A stretch of DNA of 32,164 bases, taken from contig BPDI01000034.1 of NCBI GenBank assembly GCA_019654215.1, positions 1-32,164 of the forward strand, read 5' to 3'. The DNA comes from Gammaproteobacteria bacterium. GTDB taxonomy: Bacteria; Pseudomonadota; Gammaproteobacteria; Pseudomonadales; Pseudohongiellaceae. A program made the position numbers and the translations under genes. Shown in pieces: positions 1 to 8,660 of the stretch. How positions within the stretch are numbered: the first letter of the stretch is position 1; every line of letters starts with the position of its first letter. The notes beneath the pieces are model-generated. The model saw nothing but the letters and a program-made list of their open reading frames with translations. It was not told where the DNA came from and searched no databases.

Positions 1-806
1 ACCAAATAGAAATGACTGTTGACTATAGGAATGGTGGCGGCCGGTATCTTAGTCGACGTTTTACGGGAACAATCGCTGGAGATTCTATGAGCGGAACTTT
101 AGTGGCGACCCATGATGACTCTACTGGAACTTGGGTTGCGACCCGAAGAAATACCAATCGAGAATCAGAAGCAAGACCAATCAATATCAGTGGTATTTGG
201 TCACGAATCTCCGCTGGAATGGAAAAAGTAGATTTGGACTATACGAGTACGGCTCAAGCAGTCGTCGATAATTACAGTCATCTAGATGATCCCGGTTTAC
301 GTTGCATTTCTCCCGGCCTAGTGAGGCTATCTGGTTGGCCATATCCAATGGAGATCATCCAAGGCGAAGACCAAATAACAATTCTTTATGAAAGCTTTCG
401 AGAAGTACGACGCATTTATATGGACGACAGGGATATACCAGAGAATTTACCTGACTCAGCAATGGGCTATTCCAAAGGTTACTGGGAAGGAAGCACCTTA
501 GTCATAGAAACATCTTTATTAAAACCTAATTTCGTAGACCAAGCAGGACAGCCAATATCAAATCAAGCAAAAGTAATAGAGCGTATAGTCATGAGCGAAG
601 ACGGAGAAAATCTCCGCAGTCAATTGACCCTGCATGACCCACAGAATTACCAACGACCAATAATCAGATTCAGGCAGTGGCGCAAGACACCTGAAGCAAC
701 AATGATGGAATATGACTGCGATTCTTATCCTTTTTACAGAGGATTGCAGATCGAAGGGAGATTGACAGAATTCCTAGATCGCGTCCGCCAAAATCAGAAT
801 CAATAA
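1..806 (+). CDS. Partial exported protein of unknown function (DUF6152-associated type)
   Basis: The frame is open to the left edge of the window, so the ATG at 12 is probably internal and the true N-terminus lies outside. The visible 264 residues hold a short beta-rich lead-in, then a domain with the motifs DDPGLRCISPG, YPMEI, EVRRIYMD and MGYSKGYWEGSTLVI. I recognise this pattern from a widespread family of uncharacterised exported proteins, often seen near small DUF6152 proteins; one is encoded at 2098-2502 on the other strand. No catalytic residues are evident. The stop is 13 nt before the start of the aminotransferase gene at 820, so the two could share a transcript. The function is unknown, and family membership is a recollection rather than a search result. 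Confidence 0.75.
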   Translation, partial: QIEMTVDYRNGGGRYLSRRFTGTIAGDSMSGTLVATHDDSTGTWVATRRNTNRESEARPINISGIWSRISAGMEKVDLDYTSTAQAVVDNYSHLDDPGLRCISPGLVRLSGWPYPMEIIQGEDQITILYESFREVRRIYMDDRDIPENLPDSAMGYSKGYWEGSTLVIETSLLKPNFVDQAGQPISNQAKVIERIVMSEDGENLRSQLTLHDPQNYQRPIIRFRQWRKTPEATMMEYDCDSYPFYRGLQIEGRLTEFLDRVRQNQNQ

Positions 807-819
807 TAAGCGATAATAT

Positions 820-2055
820 ATGGATTCGACACGTCGTAGGTTTGTCACGGGTCTAGCTACAATGACGTCAGCGAGCATTCTTTCCTGCAGTAATTCTCTA
901 AATTTCTCGATCGACTCTCTAGATTTTAAGTCTAAGAATTACCCCGCCCTATCAGGCGCTTATCTTGATAATGCCGCTCGACATCCGATGACAATTGCGG
1001 CAGGCACCGCGGTTGGAGATTATGTTTCTGGCTTAAATAGCGGGGACGAGGTGGACGTTTCCTCATCCGTTCGCGCACAGTTTGCGACGCTAATTAATGC
1101 GAATGATAGCGAAATTACCTACGCCCCAAGCACCACTCTAGGAGAAAACCTTATAACTTCAGCTTTAGGCATGCCGACTAGTGGCGGTCATATCATTACT
1201 GATCCCCTTGCACTTTATAGGTTCATTTTATCTTTATGAACAACTTAAAAGACAGGGTATGGATATAACAATATTGCCAGTCCAGGAAGACGGCACTATT
1301 TCGCCCTATCAGTATGAACAAGCAATTCCCTGAAGAAACAGTCCTGATTGCTGTTTCACATATCTCATGGATTAATGGATTCGAACATGATCTAAAATCA
1401 CTAAGTGATATTGCCCATGCAGCGGACGCATTTCTTTATGTTGACTTAATTCAGTCAGCTGGTAATACACCGATCGACGTCAAGGCGATGGGTATTGATT
1501 TCGCAAGTTGTGGAACCTACAAGTGGCTTATGGGAGATTTTGGACTTGCATTTCTTTATGTCAATAACCTCCATTTAGACCGTTTGAAAGCGTCCTTGGT
1601 ATGGTTATTTGCAGACTACAAACTTTGTTGCGCCTGAAACCCATATGTATCCCCTTGACCCCCCAGGCAACCCACAATATTCGAGCTCTCGCAAAGCAGG
1701 AATAGAAGGTATTTTCAATGGATCTTTTCCACCCAGAATGATTGAAGCAGCAGCCAATGTGTCCCTTCAGATGATATTGGAAACAGGTGTCGAAGTTTTA
1801 CAATCTCAGAGGCAGCCCTTAATCGATGCATTACAAACTACTTTACGGGAGCGGGGATTTAGGCCTTATACGCCATCCGACTCTAAATCACCAATAGTTA
1901 GTTTCATTAGAAAGAATTCCGAATCCTTTAATGAAAGACTAGCGCAAGCAAACATTTCCATATCCACTTATAGTGATAGATTTAGAATATCCCCTTCTTT
2001 TTATAACGACATGAATGATATTGATCGTGTAATTGAAGTACTTGGCAAAGCCTAA
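820..2055 (+). pseudogene. Tat-exported class V aminotransferase (PLP enzyme), three frameshifts
   Basis: One gene is spread over three frames. Piece one (820-1239) starts with a twin-arginine signal (TRRRFVTG) followed by a lipobox-like ILSC, then AYLDNAARHP, a typical class V aminotransferase opening. The frame moves by one base near 1210 (continuing as HFIGSFYLYEQLKRQGMDI), again near 1311-1331 (into PEETVLIAVSHISW), and again near 1590-1600 (into RPWYGYLQTTNFVAPETHM). The PLP lysine is probably the K of GTYKWLMG near 1520, with an aspartate-containing stretch (YVDLIQSAG) before it. The three shifts are all in the same direction and sum to a whole codon. The family includes cysteine desulfurases and isopenicillin-N-epimerase-like proteins; the substrate is unknown. 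Either a recent pseudogene or a sequence with indel errors: no stop codon falls inside the reconstructed frame. Confidence 0.75.
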
Positions 2056-2097
2056 AATCAGATCGTCAAATTTAACCTTCAGTGATAATAATCACTT

Positions 2098-2502
2098 TTA
2101 ATTATCACCACCACTAGCATAAATTACTTCGCCACTCTCTTGGGTTATTGTTACAGCCCATAGCTTGTTAGAGTTCTCCAAGCCTAAATTTCCTTCAACT
2201 ATTATTCGGTCTCCGATTTTTATCGTGTCTGGCCCCCAACCTCGACGAAGAAGATTTTGGGGTGTGGAAGATTGGACATCCCACAATTCTTCTTCGCCCG
2301 CTTCATTTTTTACCGCAAAGAAAATATGCGCATGGGGATTAACGAATAAAACCTCTACCACCTCCCCTTCTCTGGCACCAAATAATTCATAGGAAAATTC
2401 TGCCGCAAAACTGTGATGAGCCATAGCATGAGTGATTATTTGCATTAGGCCTAAAGAAGTTATACCAATTAAAAGTATTAAGGTTTTAGAATTTGTATTC
2501 AT
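2098..2502 (-). CDS. DUF6152 family exported small protein
   Basis: A protein of about 134 residues with an N-terminal hydrophobic signal ending near THAMA, followed by HHSFAAEF, the hallmark start of mature DUF6152 proteins. Further family-like features are VEVLFVNPHAHIFF, WDVQSSTPQNLLRRGW and GDRIIVEGN. The fold is expected to be a small beta-barrel of OB type in the periplasm; the function is unknown. I chose the ATG at 2502 because the open frame extends only to a TTG at 2517 without a clear ribosome binding site, and the signal peptide is complete from the ATG. It is convergent with the aminotransferase gene, with a 42-nt gap. The family partner encoded at 1-806 lies on the opposite strand. 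Confidence 0.8.
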   Translation of the reverse strand: MNTNSKTLILLIGITSLGLMQIITHAMAHHSFAAEFSYELFGAREGEVVEVLFVNPHAHIFFAVKNEAGEEELWDVQSSTPQNLLRRGWGPDTIKIGDRIIVEGNLGLENSNKLWAVTITQESGEVIYASGGDN

Positions 2503-2575
2503 GTTTATTGTGACCAACGGGGGAGGTATAAGCGTAAAAGATGAAGTCCAAGATTAAATGAAATTAAAGAAATGC

Positions 2576-3046
2576 TCATTCTTCGCATGAACGCGCATTA
2601 GGATCATCTAGCAAGGTTAATAAGTCTATATTATTAAAAGTCATCGCTCTTGCCGTAATGTCTTTGTATTGGCATAAATTATACACATAACGCATAGAAG
2701 CTATTTTTGCTTGCCAAATGTCCTCATCCATCAACCCAAGTTCGTATTGCAGATAATCGTTCTCATATACCATCCATATCCGGTAAACATAAGTTTCTGC
2801 CACTGCCCTGATGTCCGGATTTGATAGATCTAAATTTTCGTCTATAAAGTCTAAAAAACTTATGGGCGGACTAGTTTCCGAAAACGTCCCTATGATTTCA
2901 GTTACCAATGATGCTCTTTCTTGCTGTTGAGCAGCTAAAGCTATTTGCTGTGACAGCCTCATCTCAAGGCCGACAAAAAGCAAGCCTGCTAATACACTCA
3001 GCATACCAATTAGTTGAATCCATACATCTAAGCTAACTTTTTTCAT
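2576..3046 (-). CDS. Small one-helix membrane protein, unrecognised multi-copy family
   Basis: A 156-residue protein. One N-terminal membrane helix (about residues 8-29, with LAGLLFVGLEMRLSQQ at its end) is followed by a soluble alpha-helical part containing YVYRIWMVYENDYLQYELG and two late cysteines. I do not recognise a named domain. The same architecture (short polar start, IG-type helix, then a Glu and a helical tail with a YRIW-like motif) is seen in the frameshifted gene at 12756-13225, and the stump at 31776 matches the N-terminus of this type. These look like paralogues of a small membrane-anchored family common in marine gammaproteobacteria. No strong ribosome binding site precedes the ATG. 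The function is unknown. Confidence 0.7.
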   Translation of the reverse strand: MKKVSLDVWIQLIGMLSVLAGLLFVGLEMRLSQQIALAAQQQERASLVTEIIGTFSETSPPISFLDFIDENLDLSNPDIRAVAETYVYRIWMVYENDYLQYELGLMDEDIWQAKIASMRYVYNLCQYKDITARAMTFNNIDLLTLLDDPNARSCEE

Positions 3047-3136
3047 TAATTAATAACCTTTTCTCCTCTGCTAACCCAGGTACTTATCTGAGTAAGTTGA
3101 AATATAAACATAGAAGATTCTTTAACGGTTATATTT

Positions 3137-3190
3137 AGGCGGCTAATCAGAACCCAAACGGATATCCGGACGCCGCCTTTATTGTTTTTT
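3137..3190. terminator. Candidate hairpin with internal palindrome
   Basis: AGGCGGC (3137-3143) pairs with GCCGCCT (3172-3178); between them lies the perfect palindrome CGGATATCCG (3159-3168). On the plus strand the stem is followed by TTTATTGTTTTTT. The hairpin sits just downstream of the minus-strand cupin gene. In that direction the U-tract is poor, so it may work better as a plus-strand or bidirectional terminator. Confidence 0.4.
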
Positions 3191-3208
3191 GTTATAACTT
3201 TTAACGAT

Positions 3209-3655
3209 CTAATTTTCAGATTCAAACAATTCTTTCATATCCTTGAAGTCATTAAAGCCAACCGCTAAATCAACTTCATGATTTTCATCAAGGATTTCAT
3301 ATATTAAACCGTCGCTGTAGGGTCTCAAGCTAAACAGTATAATGACATCCTCATCTCCCCCACCTTCTCTATGAGCATCAATATCCGGCGAGCCGTTGGT
3401 ATAAGTGCCAACCGATCTCGACTCTGTGAGCTCCCCATCAGAGTTGTATATACGATGCTCTCCCTGAATTACGAAAGTATTAAATACTGAGCGGTGTTTA
3501 TGAAGAACTATCTTCTCATTCGCAGAAAATTTCAGGATTATATCTACGATTTTCGCTTTCTCATCAATATCTAAGATAGATATCCACGCATGTTCTACAT
3601 TCGGCATTGGATTCCAATTGATATTCGATTCATCGAAAGCAACTAAATTATTCAT
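3209..3655 (-). CDS. Cupin-fold protein
   Basis: A 148-residue cytoplasmic protein with no signal or membrane segment. The central beta-strand pattern and the pair H52-x-H54 (VLHKHRSVFNTFVIQGEHRIY region), then a second histidine in DAHREGG (H95), fit a single-domain cupin of the kind annotated as ChrR-like or 2,4'-dihydroxyacetophenone dioxygenase-like. The glutamate expected a few residues after the HxH pair is not obvious, so metal coordination may be atypical or absent. The start is supported by AGGAG at 3665-3669, nine bases before the ATG. It is probably a single-gene unit: the flanking spacers are 162 nt and 390 nt. The substrate is unknown. Confidence 0.7.
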   Translation of the reverse strand: MNNLVAFDESNINWNPMPNVEHAWISILDIDEKAKIVDIILKFSANEKIVLHKHRSVFNTFVIQGEHRIYNSDGELTESRSVGTYTNGSPDIDAHREGGGDEDVIILFSLRPYSDGLIYEILDENHEVDLAVGFNDFKDMKELFESEN

Positions 3656-4045
3656 TGAGTTTTTCTCCTATTAAAATGAACCCAGGCGCTAGACTGGGTT
3701 GTGAATTCAGGCTTGGAGCATTATATAGCTGACATATCAGAAGTAGTTCCTAGATAATATTTTACCCCAATAATCTAAGGCCTGAAAAATCCAAGAATCA
3801 ACTAACTGGCGTATAGTTTCTTACCTGTTATCAACAAAGATAATTTCAATATCATCTACTGCATCAAGTTTTATCATAAAAATCACTTGTCATCGGGAAA
3901 TACACTATACGCTTTACGCAGACACCATTCCATGTGGTATCGGTAACCATTTACTACATTTCAGGCTCAATCATGATGATATTATTCCCTCGCCCATTTA
4001 AGCATTAAATACGCTGTATATTTTAATTCAAGGAAATTTGAATAC
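3656..4045. other. Non-coding spacer upstream of the receptor gene
   Basis: An AT-rich 390-nt spacer between divergently transcribed genes (cupin minus, TonB-type receptor plus). It must hold both promoters, but I cannot pick a convincing -35/-10 pair. AACCCA (3679-3684) and TGGGTT (3695-3700) form a short inverted repeat close to the cupin start. No ORF, RNA gene or repeat was seen. Confidence 0.4.
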
Positions 4046-6226
4046 TTGCAATACAAAATACAGGTTTTTATTGGAGTAACTCTTCTTCTTTTTAGTGGAA
4101 TAGTTATTGCGCAAGAAAATATCGATGACGAGTCAACGGTAGTTTACCAGGCGAGTTATTTCGCAGAATGGTCTCCAGTTACGGCTCAGGATATGCTCGA
4201 TCGAATTCCTGGTCTTGACATGGGGAGCATGGCTAGCTCCAACCGAAGTAGCCGCGGCTCCCGTAGTTCCAGTGGAGGAAGATCATCAGGTGGTGGTCGT
4301 GGTTTTGGTGGCGGCAATCGCACAATAGAAATCCTAATCAATGGAAAAAGGACTGCCGGTAAAAACAATAGCACTGACAGGCAACTTTCCCGAATAATTT
4401 CCGACCAAGTAGACCGTATCGAAATCATCCGAGGTACATCTGGCGATCTTGACGTGCGAGGTAGTGGCCAAGTGATCAACGTGATTTTATATGAGGAACT
4501 TAGCGCGGCATCATTGCAATATGATTTCAGCGCCGAACACTCTCCTGACAATACTGTAAAACCTCGGGCCGAAGTCTCTTACAACGGACAAATAGGTAAT
4601 TTAGGATTCCAAACCAGCGTTAGCCGATATGACCCTCTTTTTTATACTCAAAGTCGAGAATATTCGATGTTGGGTGATTTTTCCCCAAATGATGAAATTC
4701 GAGAAGTTCGCAGAAGAGATCCTCATGGTGAAAGTCTCAGTACAAACTTTGATTATGAAATTGATTCAAGAAGTAGTGCTCGTTTTAATGCTACGTGGAC
4801 AGAAGGAACAAATACGAGCGACACGAGAAGGAAAACTACAGATCTAAAAATTATACCGAATATAGATACTTATCAATTGGAAACCGCTCCCGGGACATAT
4901 AAAAATTGGGAAATTGGTGGTGACTATGAACTCAATACAGAATCTGGTGACCGATGGAAAATTTTATTTATTTCGAACGCTCTTGCCAGTGGTGAAACCA
5001 GAGAACGCTTTGACATACTTGGAAAGAATTCTAAGGCAAAAAACTTGTTTCTTGACTCATGGAGTGAAACTAAAGAGCGTATTTTAAGAGGCTCTTATAC
5101 TTTTGATATGTTTGATGGCCAAGACTTAGAAATTGGCGCCGAGAGAGCACAAACCATACTAAACTCGAAACTTGCCTTGGGGATTTCGTCGGACTCAGGT
5201 ATTCCCTCCCCTTCAGTCGGCGGATTAGTTCCAATGCCTGTTTCAAATGCCAATTCCATAGTTGAGGAAATTCGTTATGAACCATTCTTGATTCATAACT
5301 GGATATTTAATTCTAGAACATCTCTAGAAACTTCGATTTTGTATGAAGATTCAGAAATTACGCAAAAAGGAGATGTTGCAAAACAACGTAGTTTTAGTTT
5401 TATAAAACCCAAATTAGACTTTCGGTATGATTTGACTCCTAGGATACAGCTAAGAGGATCTATTGAGAAAATCGTAGAACAATTGACGTTCAACGATTTC
5501 GTTGCAGCTAGCGATGACCAGGATGAAGATTCTGACGTTCAAGCCGGAAATGCTAATTTGCGTCAAGAATGGTATTGGAATTATGAACTCAATGCCGAAT
5601 ATCGACTTCCGCGTGACATCGGAGTTTTAAGTGGAAGGATATACTATGAAGACTGGCACGATCGGATAGAGCGCATGGATGTAACAGTAGATGAATCCCG
5701 GTTACAAAGTGCCAACGGAAATATAGGCGATGCAGAAAGATATGGTCTTAATGTGAGTGCAAGCCTGCGAATGGATATGATAGGGATACCAAATTTACTA
5801 GTTACCGCGAGTGCCATTGTGGAAGATACTAAAGTAATCGACCCCATCTTAGAGGTAGAGAGAAGAATGATGGGCATGCCTTGGCGAGGACGGAGCAATT
5901 GGTCTTTTAGATATGACCTACCAGAATTGAATCTGAATTTCGGGATGAATGTTCAAGATAGTTTCGATGGCGGTCGCCTGAGATATGATATCGACGATAT
6001 AGAGTACTCTAGCGGAGATCCTTTTTGGGGAGCTTTTGTTGAGTGGATAAGCCCTCAAAACATTACTTTCCGTTTAGAAGGAGAGCAAATTATCGAGAAT
6101 GCGAAAATGTGCCGAGAGCGCCATCGGTACGTTGGTCGAATTTCAAGTGGCATTATCGAAGAAATCGAAGACTACTGTTACCGCTCCGGACCAATGTTTT
6201 CATTTCGGATGACTGGTACATTTTAA
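4046..6226 (+). CDS. TonB-dependent receptor-like outer-membrane protein with Ser/Gly/Arg linker in the plug
   Basis: A 726-residue outer-membrane protein. A signal peptide (residues 1-22, ending FSGIVIAQ) is followed by a plug domain: QDMLDRIPGLDM (48-59), ILINGKR (96-102) and VDRIEIIRG (122-130). Residues 62-91, in the middle of the plug, are a low-complexity linker of Ser, Gly and Arg. The rest alternates as expected of a beta-barrel and ends in MTGTF, with the terminal phenylalanine of outer-membrane proteins. No TonB box is apparent near the N-terminus. Related receptors carry the INGKRP-type plug motif. The gene starts at a TTG with AGGAAAT at 4031-4037 as ribosome binding site; no ATG start fits. 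The ligand is unknown. It is intact, unlike the receptor at 17616-20085, and stands alone, with 103 nt before the next gene. Confidence 0.85.
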   Translation: MQYKIQVFIGVTLLLFSGIVIAQENIDDESTVVYQASYFAEWSPVTAQDMLDRIPGLDMGSMASSNRSSRGSRSSSGGRSSGGGRGFGGGNRTIEILINGKRTAGKNNSTDRQLSRIISDQVDRIEIIRGTSGDLDVRGSGQVINVILYEELSAASLQYDFSAEHSPDNTVKPRAEVSYNGQIGNLGFQTSVSRYDPLFYTQSREYSMLGDFSPNDEIREVRRRDPHGESLSTNFDYEIDSRSSARFNATWTEGTNTSDTRRKTTDLKIIPNIDTYQLETAPGTYKNWEIGGDYELNTESGDRWKILFISNALASGETRERFDILGKNSKAKNLFLDSWSETKERILRGSYTFDMFDGQDLEIGAERAQTILNSKLALGISSDSGIPSPSVGGLVPMPVSNANSIVEEIRYEPFLIHNWIFNSRTSLETSILYEDSEITQKGDVAKQRSFSFIKPKLDFRYDLTPRIQLRGSIEKIVEQLTFNDFVAASDDQDEDSDVQAGNANLRQEWYWNYELNAEYRLPRDIGVLSGRIYYEDWHDRIERMDVTVDESRLQSANGNIGDAERYGLNVSASLRMDMIGIPNLLVTASAIVEDTKVIDPILEVERRMMGMPWRGRSNWSFRYDLPELNLNFGMNVQDSFDGGRLRYDIDDIEYSSGDPFWGAFVEWISPQNITFRLEGEQIIENAKMCRERHRYVGRISSGIIEEIEDYCYRSGPMFSFRMTGTF

Positions 6227-6329
6227 ATTTTTAAATACTGGCCAGAAGTAGAGCCCTTTGACAGCTAGATTTCTAAAATTCTAATAATTGCCAAAACTCT
6301 AAAAGAGTATTTAACATAGGGGATAAACT

Positions 6330-6719
6330 ATGAAGCTAGACAAAAAATTATTCAGAGATGGTCCATATTCGGATTTTTTCTCTCAAGGGGTGCAAGTCGG
6401 CAATATTTTAACTCTTGCTGGCCAGCTTGGGGATGGGGAAGACGGAGAAATTCCTGAAAGCATTAAAGGACAAATGGAAAACTGCTACAGGCATATCCAA
6501 AATGTTCTCAACGAGTTTGGAGCGTCTCTTGATAATGTTATTGATGAGACCTGGTTCGTTACTGATGTTGAAGATTGCATGGATAATGTTGGCGAGATAT
6601 TTCAAGCAAGAGAACGTATCTATGGCTGCAAACCAGAGGTATCGCAAACTTTGATCGGAACTACAGCTTTAGTCGCGCCAAACTACAAAATTGAAATCAA
6701 ATGTATCGCCCATCTCTAA
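6330..6719 (+). CDS. RidA/YjgF-family protein lacking the catalytic arginine
   Basis: A 129-residue single-domain protein of the Rid superfamily: NILTLAGQLG near the N-terminus, NVLNEFGASLDNVI in the middle and NYKIEIKCIAHL at the end. In RidA proper, an arginine between the late proline and the terminal strand contacts the imine substrate's carboxylate. Here the corresponding stretch, KPEVSQTLIGTTALVAPNY, contains no arginine, so 2-iminobutanoate deaminase activity is unlikely and the protein belongs to a divergent Rid group. The ATG is preceded by AGGGG (6317-6321). It is soluble, has no signal peptide and is probably cytoplasmic. The receptor gene upstream ends 103 nt away. Confidence 0.85.
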   Translation: MKLDKKLFRDGPYSDFFSQGVQVGNILTLAGQLGDGEDGEIPESIKGQMENCYRHIQNVLNEFGASLDNVIDETWFVTDVEDCMDNVGEIFQARERIYGCKPEVSQTLIGTTALVAPNYKIEIKCIAHL

Positions 6720-6820
6720 CTATTGAAAAGGTGGGTAGATTTCAAATATGCTATTCTTTAAAGCAGCTAGTTTACTACATTATTTGTATGATAATCCGGC
6801 AGCCTGTATCGAGGTGTGTT

Positions 6821-7071
6821 TTGAAGAGTTTATTGCCTAAAGCGTCGCTATTAGTATTCGTATTAAGTAGCTGTGCAACGCCAGATAGTTCTACTATTAA
6901 TCCCAATCTAATGACTGATGAGGAAATAATAGCGTATAACAAAACTCAAGACAGAATTTGGGACCAATTGTTTGTACCCGAGAGATTCGAGTTCAAAGTC
7001 ACATTAAAAAACGATACTGTGGAACTTTGTCTCAGTTAAATAGACGAGCATCTAACGGGCGAGCAGCTTAA
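6821..7071 (+). pseudogene. Small lipoprotein with a SHIKKRYC motif, one frameshift
   Basis: The TTG at 6821 is preceded by GAGG at 6811-6814 and opens a clean lipoprotein signal: hydrophobic core LLVFVLSSC with lipobox LSSC, then MTDEEIIAYNKTQDRIWDQ. The frame as written ends at 7039. Moving by one base near 6985-6995 gives IRVQSHIKKRYCGTLSQLN and a stop at 7069-7071. I recall small gammaproteobacterial lipoproteins that combine a T-x-E-E-I-x-A-Y-N opening with a GSHIxxRxC ending, so the shifted reading is probably the real C-terminus. The function is unknown. The GTG and ATG starts further upstream overlap the RidA-like gene and would bury the signal peptide. Confidence 0.6.
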
Positions 7072-7120
7072 TATTATAAGTTTTGGCGGAGACTTAATTT
7101 ATAGATAGCCTAGCTACTCG

Positions 7121-7144
7121 AGTCAGATTTGAGTCTGACTTTTA
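7121..7144 (+). terminator. Hairpin terminator after the small lipoprotein gene
   Basis: AGTCAGA (7121-7127) and TCTGACT (7134-7140) form a perfect 7-bp stem with a 6-nt loop, followed by TTT. It lies 49 nt past the lipoprotein stop and right before the next start codon. The U-tract is short, so strength is uncertain. Confidence 0.5.
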
Positions 7145-7147
7145 AAA

Positions 7148-7387
7148 ATGAAAAAGAGCTGGAACAGGATCTTTTATTTGAACGATATGCTAATTATTCT
7201 AATTATTCTATTGGCTATTTGGGAATTTATTGGACATCAAAGGCATGTTGGAGAGCCCCAAAAAATGATACTGGTATTGGTTCCTATTTATGTAGTGATT
7301 AATCTCTTTGGTTTCCGGAAATATATTATCTTCACTTTAAAAAAACCAAATCCCACCATAATTAACTTCCCTTTTACCGATTTATAG
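7148..7387 (+). CDS. Small two-helix membrane protein
   Basis: A 79-residue hydrophobic protein with two likely membrane helices, MLIILIILLAIWEFIG and MILVLVPIYVVINLFGF, and a basic start (MKKSWNR). No family recognised. The ATG lies just after the hairpin at 7121-7140, and no good ribosome binding site is visible, so translation may be weak or the start may differ. Charge pattern and hydrophobic helices argue for a real gene rather than a chance ORF. Confidence 0.5.
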   Translation: MKKSWNRIFYLNDMLIILIILLAIWEFIGHQRHVGEPQKMILVLVPIYVVINLFGFRKYIIFTLKKPNPTIINFPFTDL

Positions 7388-7474
7388 ATAGTTTTCGGTT
7401 ACAGATCAATATCAAGCTAAAGTATTACACAAAAACCAAAATGATGAGTTTCTTTCAGCTTCAGGAAGTCTTGC

Positions 7475-8426
7475 ATGCTAAAAATATTTCCCACCATCCT
7501 TTTAATTAGCGTGGCATTTGTAGCCCTATATATCCCCTGGCATGACCGGAGTTTTATTTTATTACGAGGATGGAGAAGCAATTGGCGCGATTTCGGGATG
7601 GTGCGAAAGAGTAAGGGAGGATTATTTCGAGAACCGCCAACACCATAAGCAATATAGGTTTTATATCTCAGGCCTTTTAATGTTACGGGTCCTAACCGCG
7701 GAGCATAACCCAAGCATCGTTTAGACAAATACATTCACCGGCCTAAACTCAATTAGTGTCTTATATGCAATAGCAGTGATCTTCCTCGGCCCAGGTTCAT
7801 GGTAATGCACGGCACGCAACAGCCTGGGGGGATGGGCAGATAACCTCAGATGATTATGTATATCATTTTTCCTTGGCTCTACAACCTCAAAGAAATGGGA
7901 CAATGGTCTGTTACTCGTTTCCTTCAAGTGTATTTTCTTATAGTGGTCGTATATTCGTTAGCAAGGTGGTTTTATGGCGGCAGATTAGGTATCGGGTTTT
8001 GATTTATTCGGCTTATCTATTGGGCTGTGGATTATTTCTGAAGCTTTGTTCAGATTCTGGTCGCCGGTTTTCCGATGGCTATCAGGATTTGTTGGTTTTA
8101 TTGTAGCGGCAATATTTGGGATTTTTCCGCAAGAAATATTCCTGAATTTAGCCGAGTATTGGTGGATAAGTCTATTTTGGTTGCCTGCAATATTCGCTGC
8201 TCACCCACCGCAAACTTGCAGAACATACTCGCCATGGTTTTTTCTCGGCATGTTCTCGTATTTAATAGCTTTCGTAATATGGCTGCAGGGATACGCCGAC
8301 ACTCCCTACTGTCATCCTGACTCGTGGTTACAACCTCATGCGATTTGGCATCTCATTACCGCATTCTCGACATGGTGCTTTTTTATATTTTTTAGAACTG
8401 AGCGAGCATTTTCAAAAGAAAGTTAA
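7475..8426 (+). pseudogene. Ceramidase-like integral membrane hydrolase, at least six frameshifts
   Basis: Read across all three plus frames, this stretch gives one coherent membrane protein: start at 7475 with AGGA at 7463-7466; EDGEAIGAISGWCERVRE near 7567-7620; ANTISNIGFI near 7637-7670; SGLLMLRVL near 7668-7690; GSW then MHG and WADNL near 7790-7850; then MIMYIIFPWLYNLKEMG from 7852; and finally an open 126-residue end with HAIWHLITAFSTW. CER, NTISN and the late HxxxH pattern fit the ceramidase (CREST) superfamily of metal-dependent multi-pass amidohydrolases. The final 380 bases are undamaged, while the first 570 need a shift every 50-150 bases. No complete protein can be made as written. 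It could be real decay or indel errors. Confidence 0.65.
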
Positions 8427-8660
8427 ACTTATATCGTAAACCAGTTCCAACTTACCAAGGATTAAACATGACTAAATGCTCAGGTTCTGCAGCAATATTC
8501 ATGTTTTATCTCATTATCAGGCATATCAATAACTTAATTTAAAGCAGGAGTTTACTGAGGTCAGTGAACCTATTGAGAAATATTTCGTAGAGAGTCGTTG
8601 GTCTGCTCCATTAAAAGCGCCTGCCGATCTACTGCACCACTATAGTCTTGCGAACTTCCG
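8427..8660. other. Spacer with a possible very small ORF and coding-like remnant
   Basis: Between the ceramidase-like gene and the end of the metalloprotease gene. A 24-residue ORF (8468-8542, plus; starts MTKCSGSAAIF) has AAGGA seven bases upstream and a hydrophobic middle. From 8531 on, another plus frame reads without stops into the next gene and looks protein-like (EPIEKYFVESRWSAPLKAP), but has no start codon. Neither matches a family I know. Confidence 0.3.

Noticed and set aside
3679..3700. AACCCA/TGGGTT inverted repeat as a terminator
   Set aside because: Six base pairs, no U-tract, and it lies upstream rather than downstream of genes on either strand.
4186..4551. Minus-strand open frame of 121 codons inside the receptor gene
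   Set aside because: Proline/arginine-rich antisense of the Ser/Gly/Arg linker; no start signal or protein-like pattern.
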